Assembly (NCBI GenBank): GCA_015066745.1
Contig: SVNW01000005.1
Location: 20,594-84,593 of the forward strand
Length of the DNA: 64,000 nucleotides
Direction: 5' to 3'
Origin: Ruminococcus sp.
Lineage (GTDB): Bacteria > Bacillota > Clostridia > Oscillospirales > Ruminococcaceae
Shown in pieces: positions 36,107 through 44,587 of the stretch (position 1 is the stretch's first letter; the number at the start of each line of letters is the position of its first letter). The notes below the pieces were generated by a model that saw only the letters and a program-made list of their open reading frames with translations, was not told where the DNA came from and did no database searches. Both the position numbers and the translations under genes were made by a program.

Positions 36107-36248
36107 CTAAACATACCAAATGAACATCTAATTTGGTAAAAATTATGTCATGTTAATTAATAATATCTGAAATGTTTTACATAGGATAATGTTATGGAAG
36201 AGTTAATAATTAATGTGAATATAAAAAATATTTTAAGGAGGAGTAGTC

Positions 36249-36407
36249 ATGGGATGCACACAAGATGCTACAGTAGTCGCAAGTTGTGGAGCTGGCTGTA
36301 TTGCCGGTTGTGGGCTTAGTGCACTTTTAACTGCTGGTATTGGAACAGCACCAAGTTCACTTATAGGCTCAGTAACAGGGGCAACATGTTCTGTTGTAAA
36401 TGGCTAA
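36249..36407 (+). CDS. RiPP precursor peptide 1, thuricin CD-like sactipeptide
   Basis: A 52-residue peptide starting MGCTQDATVVASCGAGC and ending TGATCSVVNG. Cysteines are at 3, 13, 17, 21 and 47. The C-x3-C-x3-C block (SCGAGCIAGCG), followed by a hydrophobic Gly/Ala/Thr-rich tail (LSALLTAGIGTAPS), has the same Cys spacing as thuricin CD alpha and beta. In those sactipeptides, Cys sulfurs are linked to alpha-carbons in the C-terminal half. There is no classical leader: only 12 residues precede the Cys triplet. A strong AAGGAGGAG ribosome site lies seven bases upstream of ATG 36249. It is too short for most gene callers. The second precursor and two radical-SAM genes follow. The modification type is inferred. 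Confidence 0.85.
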   Translation: MGCTQDATVVASCGAGCIAGCGLSALLTAGIGTAPSSLIGSVTGATCSVVNG

Positions 36408-36443
36408 TGTTTACTGAATCAAAAATGGAAAGGAGTTGTAAAC

Positions 36444-36605
36444 ATGGGATGTTCAAATGATGCTTCAGTAGTTGCAAGTTGTGGAGCTGGTTGTATTGCC
36501 GGTTGTGGACTTAGCGCACTTTTAACTGCTGGTATTGGAACAGCACCAAGTGCTTTAATAGGAACAACAACAGGTGCTACATGTTCAGTTGCAACAGGCA
36601 ACTAA
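36444..36605 (+). CDS. RiPP precursor peptide 2, paralogue of precursor 1
   Basis: A 53-residue peptide identical to precursor 1 at 44 of the first 52 positions, with an extra C-terminal Asn. All five cysteines (3, 13, 17, 21, 47) are kept. Changes are confined to T4S, Q5N, T8S, S37A, S41T, V42T, V50A and N51T. AAAGGAG lies nine bases upstream. The near-identity at DNA level shows a recent tandem duplication, yet the changes cluster near the two ends. This suggests the pair could act as a two-peptide bacteriocin, as thuricin CD does. A hairpin follows at 36627. Confidence 0.85.
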   Translation: MGCSNDASVVASCGAGCIAGCGLSALLTAGIGTAPSALIGTTTGATCSVATGN

Positions 36606-36626
36606 TTATATTTTTGTTTATATAGA

Positions 36627-36674
36627 GGATATTGGAATAGAGGATAATACTTTATTTCAATATTCTTTATTTAC
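36627..36674 (+). terminator. Attenuating hairpin between precursors and maturases
   Basis: GGATATTGGAA (36627-36637) pairs with TTTCAATATTC (36655-36665), 11 bp with two G-U pairs, followed by TTTATTTAC. A leaky terminator here would give more precursor than enzyme transcript, as is common in bacteriocin operons. Confidence 0.5.
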
Positions 36675-36748
36675 AACTAAATATAGAACATAGTGTGCAG
36701 TAAATCAAGACTATAACATTTGGATACGAAAACTATTGGAGATTAAAT

Positions 36749-38254
36749 ATGAAGACAAATTATTATCAGAAATTTAATACACGAAAAGGGAATAGTTATA
36801 TATATGATGGCGTGAGTTCATCAGTAATCCCAGATGAAGGTGTTTTGGAAGAAATAATAAAATTGCATAATGATAATTATGATTATATTCAGATTTTAGA
36901 TAAATTATCACGTAAGTATGATGAACAAATTTTAAAAAGTGCAATAAAATTTGCTGACAGATGGAATAAAAAATATGGTGGTTTTTTTGTAGATACTGAT
37001 AATGTGATTAAGCCTATTAAAGCTAACGCTGATATGGTTAAACAGTATATGGATAATGGTGAACTTTATCTATTAGTCTTATCAGTAACCGAGGATTGTA
37101 ATTTTAGATGTAAATATTGTTATCTTTCAGAAACATATGATTACACAAGGAATCGAACATCTTGCCACATGACATTTGAAACAGCCAAAAAAGCAGTTGA
37201 TTTTTATTTTGATCTTATACGAAAATACAAGAAAATTAAACCTAACAAGAAAGCTAGTATCAATTTTTTTGGCGGTGAACCTCTTTTAGAGATGGATCTT
37301 GTTAGAAAAGTTGTGGAATATGCCAAGAAAACATGTCCTGTTGAACTTGATTTCGATATAACAACAAATGGTTATCTTTTGACTGATGAAGTAGCAGATT
37401 TTTTAGTTGAAAATGATTTCTATGTTGCTGTAAGTCTTGATGGTGACAGGAAAAACAATAGCAATCGTGTTATGTCAAAAAATACTGAAACTTTTGAAAA
37501 AGTGCTTGAAAATATAAAACGTTTTAGAAAAAGATATCCTCTGTATGGTAAATTCGGATTGTTGGCGGTTTATGACATAAATACTGATTTGGAAAAAAAT
37601 GCAGAGTTTTTTGACGATATAGAACTTCCGCCTGTACTTAGAGTAACGGGGGTTGCGTCCAATAATACATGTTATTATCAGAAATTTTCTGAAGAAGATT
37701 ATGCCAGATTCAATAAACAGATTACTAAGTTGAGAGAAGAATATATTGAAAAGAAAAAGAAAAGTCTTCCGATATCTACATATCAGATGGTTCTTTTTGA
37801 GAATGAACTTTTTCAGTTATATATGAGACGAAGATATAAGGATAATAAAGGTGCAATACTGCCATATACCGGAACGTGTTTACCTGGTGTTAGATTAGGA
37901 GTGCGGGCAGATGGAACATTTGATATTTGCGAGAGAATGAATCAGGAATTCCCGATAGGAAATGTTAATGATGGATATAATCTTGAAAATATAGCACAAA
38001 TAATAAATAGATATAATGATGATGTAACCGGTAAATGTGGAACGTGTATAGGAAATAAAGTATGTTCTATTTGTTATGCAAATGTAGCAGGAGACAAAAA
38101 ATTTAATTGTGATTCAAAAGTCTGCAATCAGGTTAGAGAATTTGTGAAGAATGGTTTTGCTTTGCTCTATGAGATACTTGAAGAAAATCCGGATGCGTTT
38201 AAACAGGAAGAATACGATAAGGTAATAAAAAATATGCTTATATTTGAAGGGTGA
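36749..38254 (+). CDS. Radical-SAM/SPASM peptide maturase
   Basis: A 501-residue enzyme, the likely catalyst that modifies the two precursors. Residues about 1-100 form a small domain of the kind that binds precursor peptides. The radical-SAM cluster motif is CNFRCKYCYLSETYD (C-x3-C-x2-C), and the AdoMet motif is FFGGEPLLEM. The C-terminal SPASM-type auxiliary-cluster domain contains TGTCLPG, DICERM, CGTCIGNKVCSIC (C-x2-C-x5-C-x2-C) and NCDSKVC. This architecture is shared by sactipeptide synthases such as AlbA and TrnC/TrnD. It sits 144 bases after precursor 2 and 13 bases before the second radical-SAM-like gene. Confidence 0.92.
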   Translation: MKTNYYQKFNTRKGNSYIYDGVSSSVIPDEGVLEEIIKLHNDNYDYIQILDKLSRKYDEQILKSAIKFADRWNKKYGGFFVDTDNVIKPIKANADMVKQYMDNGELYLLVLSVTEDCNFRCKYCYLSETYDYTRNRTSCHMTFETAKKAVDFYFDLIRKYKKIKPNKKASINFFGGEPLLEMDLVRKVVEYAKKTCPVELDFDITTNGYLLTDEVADFLVENDFYVAVSLDGDRKNNSNRVMSKNTETFEKVLENIKRFRKRYPLYGKFGLLAVYDINTDLEKNAEFFDDIELPPVLRVTGVASNNTCYYQKFSEEDYARFNKQITKLREEYIEKKKKSLPISTYQMVLFENELFQLYMRRRYKDNKGAILPYTGTCLPGVRLGVRADGTFDICERMNQEFPIGNVNDGYNLENIAQIINRYNDDVTGKCGTCIGNKVCSICYANVAGDKKFNCDSKVCNQVREFVKNGFALLYEILEENPDAFKQEEYDKVIKNMLIFEG

Positions 38255-38267
38255 AAGGATGCTATAA

Positions 38268-39530
38268 ATGAAGTGGTTTAGATTTTATCCAGATGTAGTT
38301 TTAGAAAATGGTGTAGTGAGATCAACATTATATTTTTTAGGCGAAAAAAAAACAATACATTTAAATAAACATGAAAGTGAAATAATTAGAGCGTTTGAAA
38401 ACAATCCTATTGAGAAAGTTGAAGAAATATTCGGAAAAGAGATTGTTAATAGAGCACTGGATACTATGTTGGAAAATGGAATGGGAAATGTTTATAATTG
38501 GAAAGCGTATGCTGAACCTTATAAGCCTCATGTAGAATATGATCTTGATCTTTTTTTTCAGAATGAGTTAAAAATCAATGATTTTTATATTCAAACCGGA
38601 ACCGATTCCAAGTATAATGCAGATGATATGGAGTTTATTACTGCGTATGAAGGATGTTGTTCTTTCATAGCACCATGTAAAGAAACTCCCGATTACCAAG
38701 GTGACTTTAAAATAATAAAAGATAGTATTGCACAATTAAGTGAAAATGCGGTTAAAAATTTTACAATTGGTGGTGGAAATCCGTTCTCCGAATGGAAAAG
38801 TGTTAAATCTCTTATTGATTTTATTCTTGAAAAGTTTAATACAAATGTAACCATAGTCTGTCCTAATACACAAGTAAGTGAAGAATGTTTGAAATATATT
38901 TATGAGAAAGACATCATTTTAAAAATTAGTGTTTTTATAAACGAACTTAATGATGCTACAAAGCTGCAAAAATTTCGTGAGTGTATTGAAAATTATATAG
39001 AAAAAGATATTTATGTAAAATTAAATCTTATATATGATGCAAGGTATGATTGTGACACAAATATTGAAAATCAAATTCGTTCATGGAATATGTGTAGTGT
39101 AGATTTAACACATTTGTTGTATAAGACCAGCGATAGACTTATTGGTTTGGATACAAATAAAAAACGTGTTGAAAACATTGATATGAATCAGTATTATGAA
39201 CGAATTAATTGTAGAACTGGAAAAGTTGCCATTTTATCTAATGGTGAAATACGTCCATGTGCATTCAGTAAAATAATTTGGGATAAGAATCCGAATAATC
39301 TTTTTTCAGTTTTTGAAAAAAATCTTCAAAAAGATGTATGGTTTAGAAAGAAAAAGGATGTTAAGGTATGTTCTAAATGTGAAAATAAATTTGCATGTTA
39401 TGATTGTAGTATAGTACATGAAATGATGGAGAATAATGTCGATTCGCTCCGTATGATGTGTAGTTATGACCCTAATATAGGGATATGGACAGATGGTGAA
39501 GAAACCAGAGGTGATTTTGAATGGCAGTAA
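38268..39530 (+). CDS. Degenerate radical-SAM/SPASM-like partner protein
   Basis: A 420-residue protein that aligns in layout with a peptide maturase but has lost part of the active site. An N-terminal helical domain (1-95) leads to AYEGCCSFIAPCK. Here the expected C-x3-C-x2-C would be C-x3-Ile-x2-C, so the middle AdoMet-cluster Cys is missing. The glycine motif is FTIGGGNPF instead of GGEP. The SPASM-like end is intact: GEIRPCAFSK, VCSKCENKFACYDC (C-x2-C-x5-C-x2-C) and MMCSYD. It may bind the peptide or deliver electrons without catalysing AdoMet cleavage, or hold an altered cluster. It overlaps the ABC ATPase start by ten bases. Confidence 0.78.
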   Translation: MKWFRFYPDVVLENGVVRSTLYFLGEKKTIHLNKHESEIIRAFENNPIEKVEEIFGKEIVNRALDTMLENGMGNVYNWKAYAEPYKPHVEYDLDLFFQNELKINDFYIQTGTDSKYNADDMEFITAYEGCCSFIAPCKETPDYQGDFKIIKDSIAQLSENAVKNFTIGGGNPFSEWKSVKSLIDFILEKFNTNVTIVCPNTQVSEECLKYIYEKDIILKISVFINELNDATKLQKFRECIENYIEKDIYVKLNLIYDARYDCDTNIENQIRSWNMCSVDLTHLLYKTSDRLIGLDTNKKRVENIDMNQYYERINCRTGKVAILSNGEIRPCAFSKIIWDKNPNNLFSVFEKNLQKDVWFRKKKDVKVCSKCENKFACYDCSIVHEMMENNVDSLRMMCSYDPNIGIWTDGEETRGDFEWQ

Positions 39531-40447
39531 TTAAGACTGAACTTCTTAAAAAAATATACGGAAAAAAGTGTGTGCTAGATTCTGTTTCTTTTGAAATAGA
39601 AAAGGGTGATATAGTAGGATATCTCGGACCAAATGGCTCAGGTAAAACTACAACTATAAATATTATAACAGGTCTGCTCAAAGCTACTGACGGTAAAGCT
39701 GAGTTGCTTGGTTATAATGTTGAAAGAGACTATAGCAAACTTTTTGGCAAGATAGGTATTTTGTTTGATGATAATGGTTTATATGAAAGAATGACAGTAA
39801 AACAAAACCTTGATTATTATTTAGATTTATTTGGTGAAAACAAAAATCTTGATGTGGATTATAGAAATAAACTTTTCAATCAAATGAATTATGAAGAAAT
39901 AAGCAATCTTGAAGTTAAACAACTTTCAAAGGGAATGAAGCGAATGGTTGGATTGGTAAGGGCATTAATGCTTGAGCCAGAAGTGTTGATTCTCGATGAA
40001 CCGTTTGATGGAATAGATTTGGAAAATAGAAGTAAGTTTATTAAACTGATTAAAGAATATCATATATCAAAAAATCCGGCTGTTATTTTAACTTCTCATG
40101 TTATGGATGATATAAAGCAGCTTGCTAATAGGATAATTGTAATCAAAAAAGGGAAAAAACTTGTGGATTGTTCTATGGATGATTTTAAAAATCTTGCAAT
40201 TTCTAAAAAATACAGAGTCATATTTAATTCTGAGAAAGAAGCGAATAAATTTGCTGATTTTTGTATGAGTAAAGACATGAGTTGTGATGTAAAATGCAGA
40301 GATGTTAATATAAGTATTTCGTCAGATGATGATATAAAATCTCTTTTAGATTTGAGTAAAAGTGAGTTCAGAGATTTTTACGAAGATTATCAGGAGATTG
40401 ATGAGATTTATTTAAATCTTATACAGTCACAACAAACGGAGGGATAA
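39521..40447 (+). CDS. ABC transporter ATP-binding protein of the RiPP cluster
   Basis: A 308-residue ATPase for export of, or immunity to, the peptides. Walker A is GPNGSGKTT (about 37-45). The signature is QLSKGMKRMVGLVRAL, Walker B is VLILDEPFDGIDL, and the H-loop is TSHVMDD. There is no peptidase C39 domain, which fits precursors without a cleavable double-glycine leader. The C-terminal 90 residues are the divergent accessory region usual for bacteriocin immunity ATPases (BcrA/NatA type). It starts inside the upstream gene and ends two bases before the permease. Confidence 0.92.
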   Translation: MAVIKTELLKKIYGKKCVLDSVSFEIEKGDIVGYLGPNGSGKTTTINIITGLLKATDGKAELLGYNVERDYSKLFGKIGILFDDNGLYERMTVKQNLDYYLDLFGENKNLDVDYRNKLFNQMNYEEISNLEVKQLSKGMKRMVGLVRALMLEPEVLILDEPFDGIDLENRSKFIKLIKEYHISKNPAVILTSHVMDDIKQLANRIIVIKKGKKLVDCSMDDFKNLAISKKYRVIFNSEKEANKFADFCMSKDMSCDVKCRDVNISISSDDDIKSLLDLSKSEFRDFYEDYQEIDEIYLNLIQSQQTEG

Positions 40448-40448
40448 T

Positions 40449-41168
40449 ATGGATAATAATTTTAAGACTATTGGTACAATAGTGAAAAAAGAAATTATTG
40501 ACTGTGTCAGAACTTTAAAATTTGTTTTATTAGCCGGTATGGTATGTTTTAATATTTGTATGTATGCTACTGAAACTACTATTTTTGAAATGTTCAATAA
40601 TGAATCTGTTCTTTGTAAACAACTTGGAATAAATATGATGTATCTTGCAGCTATGTCAATTTTATTTCTTGGTTCGGCACTTGTAAATAAGCTTACATAC
40701 GAGGAAAAAAAGAATAAAACGATTCATATGTTGCTGAGTATGGGGATTCCAACAGTTACTATATGGATTTCCAAGATGATTGCTATAGTAATTATGTGTG
40801 CAGTTTATAGTATTTTAAATTTAGCAATACATGTTGTATTCTTGAAAATTATTTCAGGGCATTTTGTGTCGTTTACAATGATGTCCGCAGTAATGACTTT
40901 TATAACAATACCAATTTTGTGTTATGGATTTTTATTTATTGTGTCAATAGCATTTATGTATTTTAGTAAAATGAATGTAATAGGTATGCTGATTCAAATA
41001 GTTCCTTATTTAGGTGTTTGGGAGATATCACAGAAACTAATTGAATATACAACGATTCCTACTTTAATTGTAATTTGTTCTTTTGGGATTGGTTTTGTTC
41101 TTATGTTTATATCAGCTATGATTGTAAGAAAAATTCCAAAAGAAAAGATTGTTACAAGAGTGGATTAA
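40449..41168 (+). CDS. ABC-2 type permease of the RiPP cluster
   Basis: A 239-residue membrane protein with six predicted helices (about 22-40, 60-78, 104-130, 137-160, 172-190 and 205-228). A cytoplasmic coupling segment (NKLTYEEKKNKTIHMLLSM) lies between the second and third helices. It pairs with the ATPase directly upstream as a half-size ABC-2 exporter, like TrnF/TrnG in the thuricin CD cluster. AGGGATAAT precedes the start. The substrate is inferred from context. Confidence 0.85.
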   Translation: MDNNFKTIGTIVKKEIIDCVRTLKFVLLAGMVCFNICMYATETTIFEMFNNESVLCKQLGINMMYLAAMSILFLGSALVNKLTYEEKKNKTIHMLLSMGIPTVTIWISKMIAIVIMCAVYSILNLAIHVVFLKIISGHFVSFTMMSAVMTFITIPILCYGFLFIVSIAFMYFSKMNVIGMLIQIVPYLGVWEISQKLIEYTTIPTLIVICSFGIGFVLMFISAMIVRKIPKEKIVTRVD

Positions 41169-41196
41169 TAGAGAATTTACAATGAGGGCGAGAAAT

Positions 41197-41628
41197 ATGA
41201 AAGAATATTATAACAATACATATGATTTTTCTGTAAAATATCCTGAATCATGGAAATATAATGAAGAGTTATGTGATGTTGAGGTATGGTTTTATAATGA
41301 TAATAATGATGAGACAGAGTTTAAGTCAACTGTTAATATGATGGTCATACCAAATAGAAATGGAAACAGTCTCCGACAAATTATGAATAAAACAAAACAC
41401 GATATAAAGTCGATTTTGAAAAATGTATCTATCAGTGAATATCATATTTTTAATGATAATGAAGGTATACTTACTTATCAGGGCGAAAATAATGATAAAT
41501 TATTATTTGAGCAAAGAATTTTTTTAAAAAATAAAGATATTTATTGTTTTACAGGTTGTGTTTCAGAACAAAAAAAGAGCGAATTTTATGGGGAAATAAA
41601 AGCTATACTCAATAGCATAAAAATATAA
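41197..41628 (+). CDS. Small PsbP/DUF1795-like protein, candidate immunity factor
   Basis: A 143-residue soluble protein without signal peptide. The opening NTYDFSVKYPESWKYNEEL is the typical first hairpin of PsbP/DUF1795-like folds. The rest alternates strands (STVNMMVIPNR, EGILTYQGEN, FEQRIFLKNKDIYCFTGCV) and ends with a helix. The ATG at 41197 is chosen because GAGGG lies eight bases upstream; in-frame ATG 41182 and TTG 41149 lie nearer the permease. It follows the permease and should be in the same transcript. A self-protection or accessory role is likely but unproven. Confidence 0.6.
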   Translation: MKEYYNNTYDFSVKYPESWKYNEELCDVEVWFYNDNNDETEFKSTVNMMVIPNRNGNSLRQIMNKTKHDIKSILKNVSISEYHIFNDNEGILTYQGENNDKLLFEQRIFLKNKDIYCFTGCVSEQKKSEFYGEIKAILNSIKI

Positions 41629-41662
41629 TCAGAGCATAATGTAATATAGAGAGGTATTATTT

Positions 41663-41842
41663 ATGGATGTTGTATTTTGGGTTGTTTTTATAATTTTATT
41701 GTCTGCAATACAACTCATAATGGTGTCAGTGAAACAAAAGAAAAATGGCAGAACTGTTACACCATTAAAAAATGCAATTTCGATTTTAGGTGTAATTGCA
41801 GTAGTTGTAGTAGTTTTTATAATATCTAAAAATTACATGTAA
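41663..41842 (+). CDS. Two-helix membrane miniprotein, candidate immunity peptide
   Basis: A 59-residue protein too short for most gene callers. Two hydrophobic helices (about 3-22 and 39-54, rich in Val/Ile) are joined by a basic loop (KQKKNGR). GAGAGG lies eight bases upstream of ATG 41663. It is the last gene before a 17-bp terminator stem, so it closes the RiPP operon. Small membrane peptides of this size often give self-immunity in bacteriocin clusters (thuricin CD has TrnI). No sequence family was recognised. Confidence 0.7.
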   Translation: MDVVFWVVFIILLSAIQLIMVSVKQKKNGRTVTPLKNAISILGVIAVVVVVFIISKNYM

Positions 41843-41854
41843 ATAGTTTGCGAT

Positions 41855-41911
41855 GCCGTCTTTTGTTACTTGTATAGAAGTAACAAAAGACGGCGTTTCG
41901 TTGTTTTTTCG
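41855..41911 (+). terminator. Strong terminator ending the RiPP operon
   Basis: A perfect 17-bp stem, starting GCCGTCTTTTGTTACTT at 41855 and closing at 41894, with a six-base loop. It is followed by GTTTCGTTGTTTTTT. Confidence 0.93.
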
Positions 41912-41954
41912 TTTTTTTTAGATAGTTAAATTATAATTTTTTCTTAATACTAAA

Positions 41955-41987
41955 ACAGACTGCCGTTTATTATAACCGGCAGTCTGT
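41955..41987 (-). terminator. Terminator after cellobiose phosphorylase
   Basis: ACAGACTGCCG (41955-41965) pairs with CGGCAGTCTGT (41977-41987). On the minus strand it is followed by TTTTAG. Confidence 0.8.
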
Positions 41988-42004
41988 AAAAATTTTATTA
42001 TTTA

Positions 42005-44461
42005 TTAGCCCATTATTACTTCAACAGTATGTTCGCCGTCAGCAAATGCAGGAACGATGTTTCCTTCGATAGCCTTGCCGTCTACTGTGAGGCTCTTAAC
42101 GCCCTTGCAAACGTGGTCAGGGTTCTTAACAGTGATGTTGTATGTAGCACCACGGAATTTTCTTGATGCTGTGAATCCGTCCCATTCGTTTGGAATTGAT
42201 GGGTCAACCTTGAGGCCGTCCCAGTCAGCAGAAACGCCGAGGATGTACTGTGAAATAGCAACGAAGTTCCATGCAGCAGTACCTGTGAGCCATGAGTTCT
42301 TACCTTCACCAAATCTGCTTGCGTCCTTACCTGCGATCATCTGACCGTATACGTAAGGTTCTGTCTTGTGGAGTTCGGAAATATCTTCGTTGAATGCAGG
42401 AGCGATCTTTGAATAGTATTCAAATGCCTTGTTTCCTCTGCCTGCGTAAGCTTCAGCACAGATGATCCATGCGTTGTTGTGTGTGAAGATACCTGCGTTT
42501 TCTTTGTAACCGCCCGGATATGTTGAGATTTCACCATACTGAACATAGTATTTTGAGAAAGCAGGGTTGTTGAGTACAAGACCGTACTTTGTATTGAGGT
42601 ATTTGTCGATAGAATCAAGAGTCTTGATGTCAGCGCCCTGATCCTTACCGATCTCAGACATAACTGCAAAGCCCTGTGGTTCGATGAAGATCTTACCTTC
42701 TTCACATTCCTTTGAACCCATCTTTTCGCCGTTTGCGTCATAAGCTCTGAGGAACCAGTCGCCATCGAAAGCGTGTTTCATAACGTTTTCTTTCATCTTG
42801 TCGATTTCAGCCTGAGCCTTGTCAGCTTCGTCGTTTTTACCGAGGTGTCTGAGGATACCTACATAAGAAGGACCTGTGTATGTGAAGAGTGCAGCAACCA
42901 TTACAGATTCAGCAACCTTTGAGTAACCGCCTTCAGCTGCAAACTTAGGATTTGTATATGTCTGGAAGCTTTCGCCCGGCTTGTCTGAGAAGCATGAAAG
43001 GTTGATACAGTCATTCCAGTCAGCACGCATAGCGAGCGGGAGACCGTGAGGTCCGAGGTTGTTTACAATGTGGTAGAATGAAACTGTGAGGTGATCGAGC
43101 ATAGGCTTAGCGAGTGATTCGTCATTGTCATAAGGAACCATTTCGTTAAGAATATCCCAGTCGCCTGTTTCCTTGATATATGCACTTACTGAAAGGATCA
43201 TCCACAGTGGGTCATCTGAGAAGTCACCGCCGATATCAGAGTTACCCTTCTTTGTAAGTGGCTGATACTGATGGTAGCAACCGCCGTCAGGAAGCTGAGT
43301 AGAAGCGAGGTCGATAAGACGTTCTCTTGCTCTGTCAGGGATCTGATGAACGAAGCCGAGGATATCCTGGTTGGAATCTCTGAAGCCCATTCCACGACCG
43401 ATACCTGATTCGAAGTAGGAAGCAGAACGAGAAAGGTTAAATGTAACCATACACTGATACTGGTTCCAGATATTTACCATGCGGTTTACCTTGTCATCAG
43501 GAGTATTTGTATTGAAGATGCCAAGGAGTTTGTCCCATGTAGCCTTGAGTTCAGCAAGACCTGCAGTTACCTTTTCAGGAGTGTTGAACTTTTCGATCAT
43601 TGCATAAGCTTTTTCCTTGTTGATTGTCTTTCCGTCAGCTTCAAATTTCTTGTCGAAATCATTTTCTACGTAGCCGAGAACGAAAACGAGAGTCTTGCTT
43701 TCGCCCGGAGCGAGTGTGATTTCTTTGTAGTGTGAAGCGATAGGAGCCCAACCGTCAGCAAATGAGTTTGTAGCCTTGCCGTCTGTAACAGCCTGTGGAT
43801 CACCAAAGCTGTTGTAGAGACCGATAAATGAATCACGGTCTGTATCATAACCGTCTATAGCGTCATTTACAGTATAGAAAGCGTAGTGGTTACGTCTGTC
43901 TCTGTATTCTGTTCTGTGGTAGATCGTTGAACCTTCAACTTCTACACAACCTGTTGAGTAGTTTCTCTGGAAGTTTGTGCAGTCGTCCTGAGCGTCCCAC
44001 AAGCACCATTCTGCAAATGAGAAGAACTTGAATGTCTTAGCTTCATTTCCTTCGTTTGTGAGTACTACCTGCTGAACTTCACCGTCATAGTTCTGTGGAA
44101 CGAAGAATGTAACTTCAGCCTTGAGGTTGTTTTTCTTACCTGTGATGATAGTATAACCCATACCGTGACGGCATTCGTAAGCATCGAGTTCTGTCTTTAC
44201 CGGTGACCAGCCTGGATTCCAGATAGTACCGTTTTCATTTATGTAGAAATAACGTCCGCCCATATCGATCGGAACGTTGTTGTAACGGTAACGTGTGATT
44301 CTTCTGAGACGTGCGTCCTTATAGAAGCTGTAACCGCCTGCTGTGTTGGAAATAAGAGAGAAAAAGCTCTGTGTTCCGAGGTAGTTGATCCAAGGATATG
44401 GTGTTCTTGGGGAATTGATTACGTATTCTTTGTTTTTATCGTCAAAAAAACCAAATTTCAT
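42005..44461 (-). CDS. Cellobiose phosphorylase, glycoside hydrolase family 94
   Basis: An 818-residue cytoplasmic GH94 enzyme of normal length that splits cellobiose with phosphate into glucose 1-phosphate and glucose, sparing ATP. The N-terminal beta-sandwich starts [15 protein letters not shown] and contains [23 protein letters not shown]. The catalytic (alpha/alpha)6 barrel carries [12 protein letters not shown] with general acid D481, plus [16 protein letters not shown]. The sequence tracks cellobiose phosphorylases more closely than chitobiose or cellodextrin ones, although substrate length is inferred. It has its own promoter and a strongly biased codon use, suggesting high expression. 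Confidence 0.95.
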   Translation of the reverse strand: MKFGFFDDKNKEYVINSPRTPYPWINYLGTQSFFSLISNTAGGYSFYKDARLRRITRYRYNNVPIDMGGRYFYINENGTIWNPGWSPVKTELDAYECRHGMGYTIITGKKNNLKAEVTFFVPQNYDGEVQQVVLTNEGNEAKTFKFFSFAEWCLWDAQDDCTNFQRNYSTGCVEVEGSTIYHRTEYRDRRNHYAFYTVNDAIDGYDTDRDSFIGLYNSFGDPQAVTDGKATNSFADGWAPIASHYKEITLAPGESKTLVFVLGYVENDFDKKFEADGKTINKEKAYAMIEKFNTPEKVTAGLAELKATWDKLLGIFNTNTPDDKVNRMVNIWNQYQCMVTFNLSRSASYFESGIGRGMGFRDSNQDILGFVHQIPDRARERLIDLASTQLPDGGCYHQYQPLTKKGNSDIGGDFSDDPLWMILSVSAYIKETGDWDILNEMVPYDNDESLAKPMLDHLTVSFYHIVNNLGPHGLPLAMRADWNDCINLSCFSDKPGESFQTYTNPKFAAEGGYSKVAESVMVAALFTYTGPSYVGILRHLGKNDEADKAQAEIDKMKENVMKHAFDGDWFLRAYDANGEKMGSKECEEGKIFIEPQGFAVMSEIGKDQGADIKTLDSIDKYLNTKYGLVLNNPAFSKYYVQYGEISTYPGGYKENAGIFTHNNAWIICAEAYAGRGNKAFEYYSKIAPAFNEDISELHKTEPYVYGQMIAGKDASRFGEGKNSWLTGTAAWNFVAISQYILGVSADWDGLKVDPSIPNEWDGFTASRKFRGATYNITVKNPDHVCKGVKSLTVDGKAIEGNIVPAFADGEHTVEVIMG

Positions 44462-44537
44462 CTTAATACTCCTTCGTAATTTTTATTTTAAATTCGTACT
44501 GTCTTGATTTATTTAAAATCACAAAACAATCAAGCTG

Positions 44538-44566
44538 ATTATACCATATTTTCAGCTGTTTTTCAA
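44538..44566 (-). promoter_or_regulatory. Promoter of cellobiose phosphorylase
   Basis: Minus strand TTGAAA (44561-44566), 17-bp spacer, TATAAT (44538-44543), about 75 bases before the start codon. Confidence 0.88.
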
Positions 44567-44587
44567 GTGATTTAGAGAAAATAATTA

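Noticed and set aside
36419..36601. A 60-codon antisense ORF over precursor 2
   Set aside because: It is the complement of the Gly/Ala/Thr-rich precursor; the sense peptide has a strong ribosome site and a conserved duplicate.
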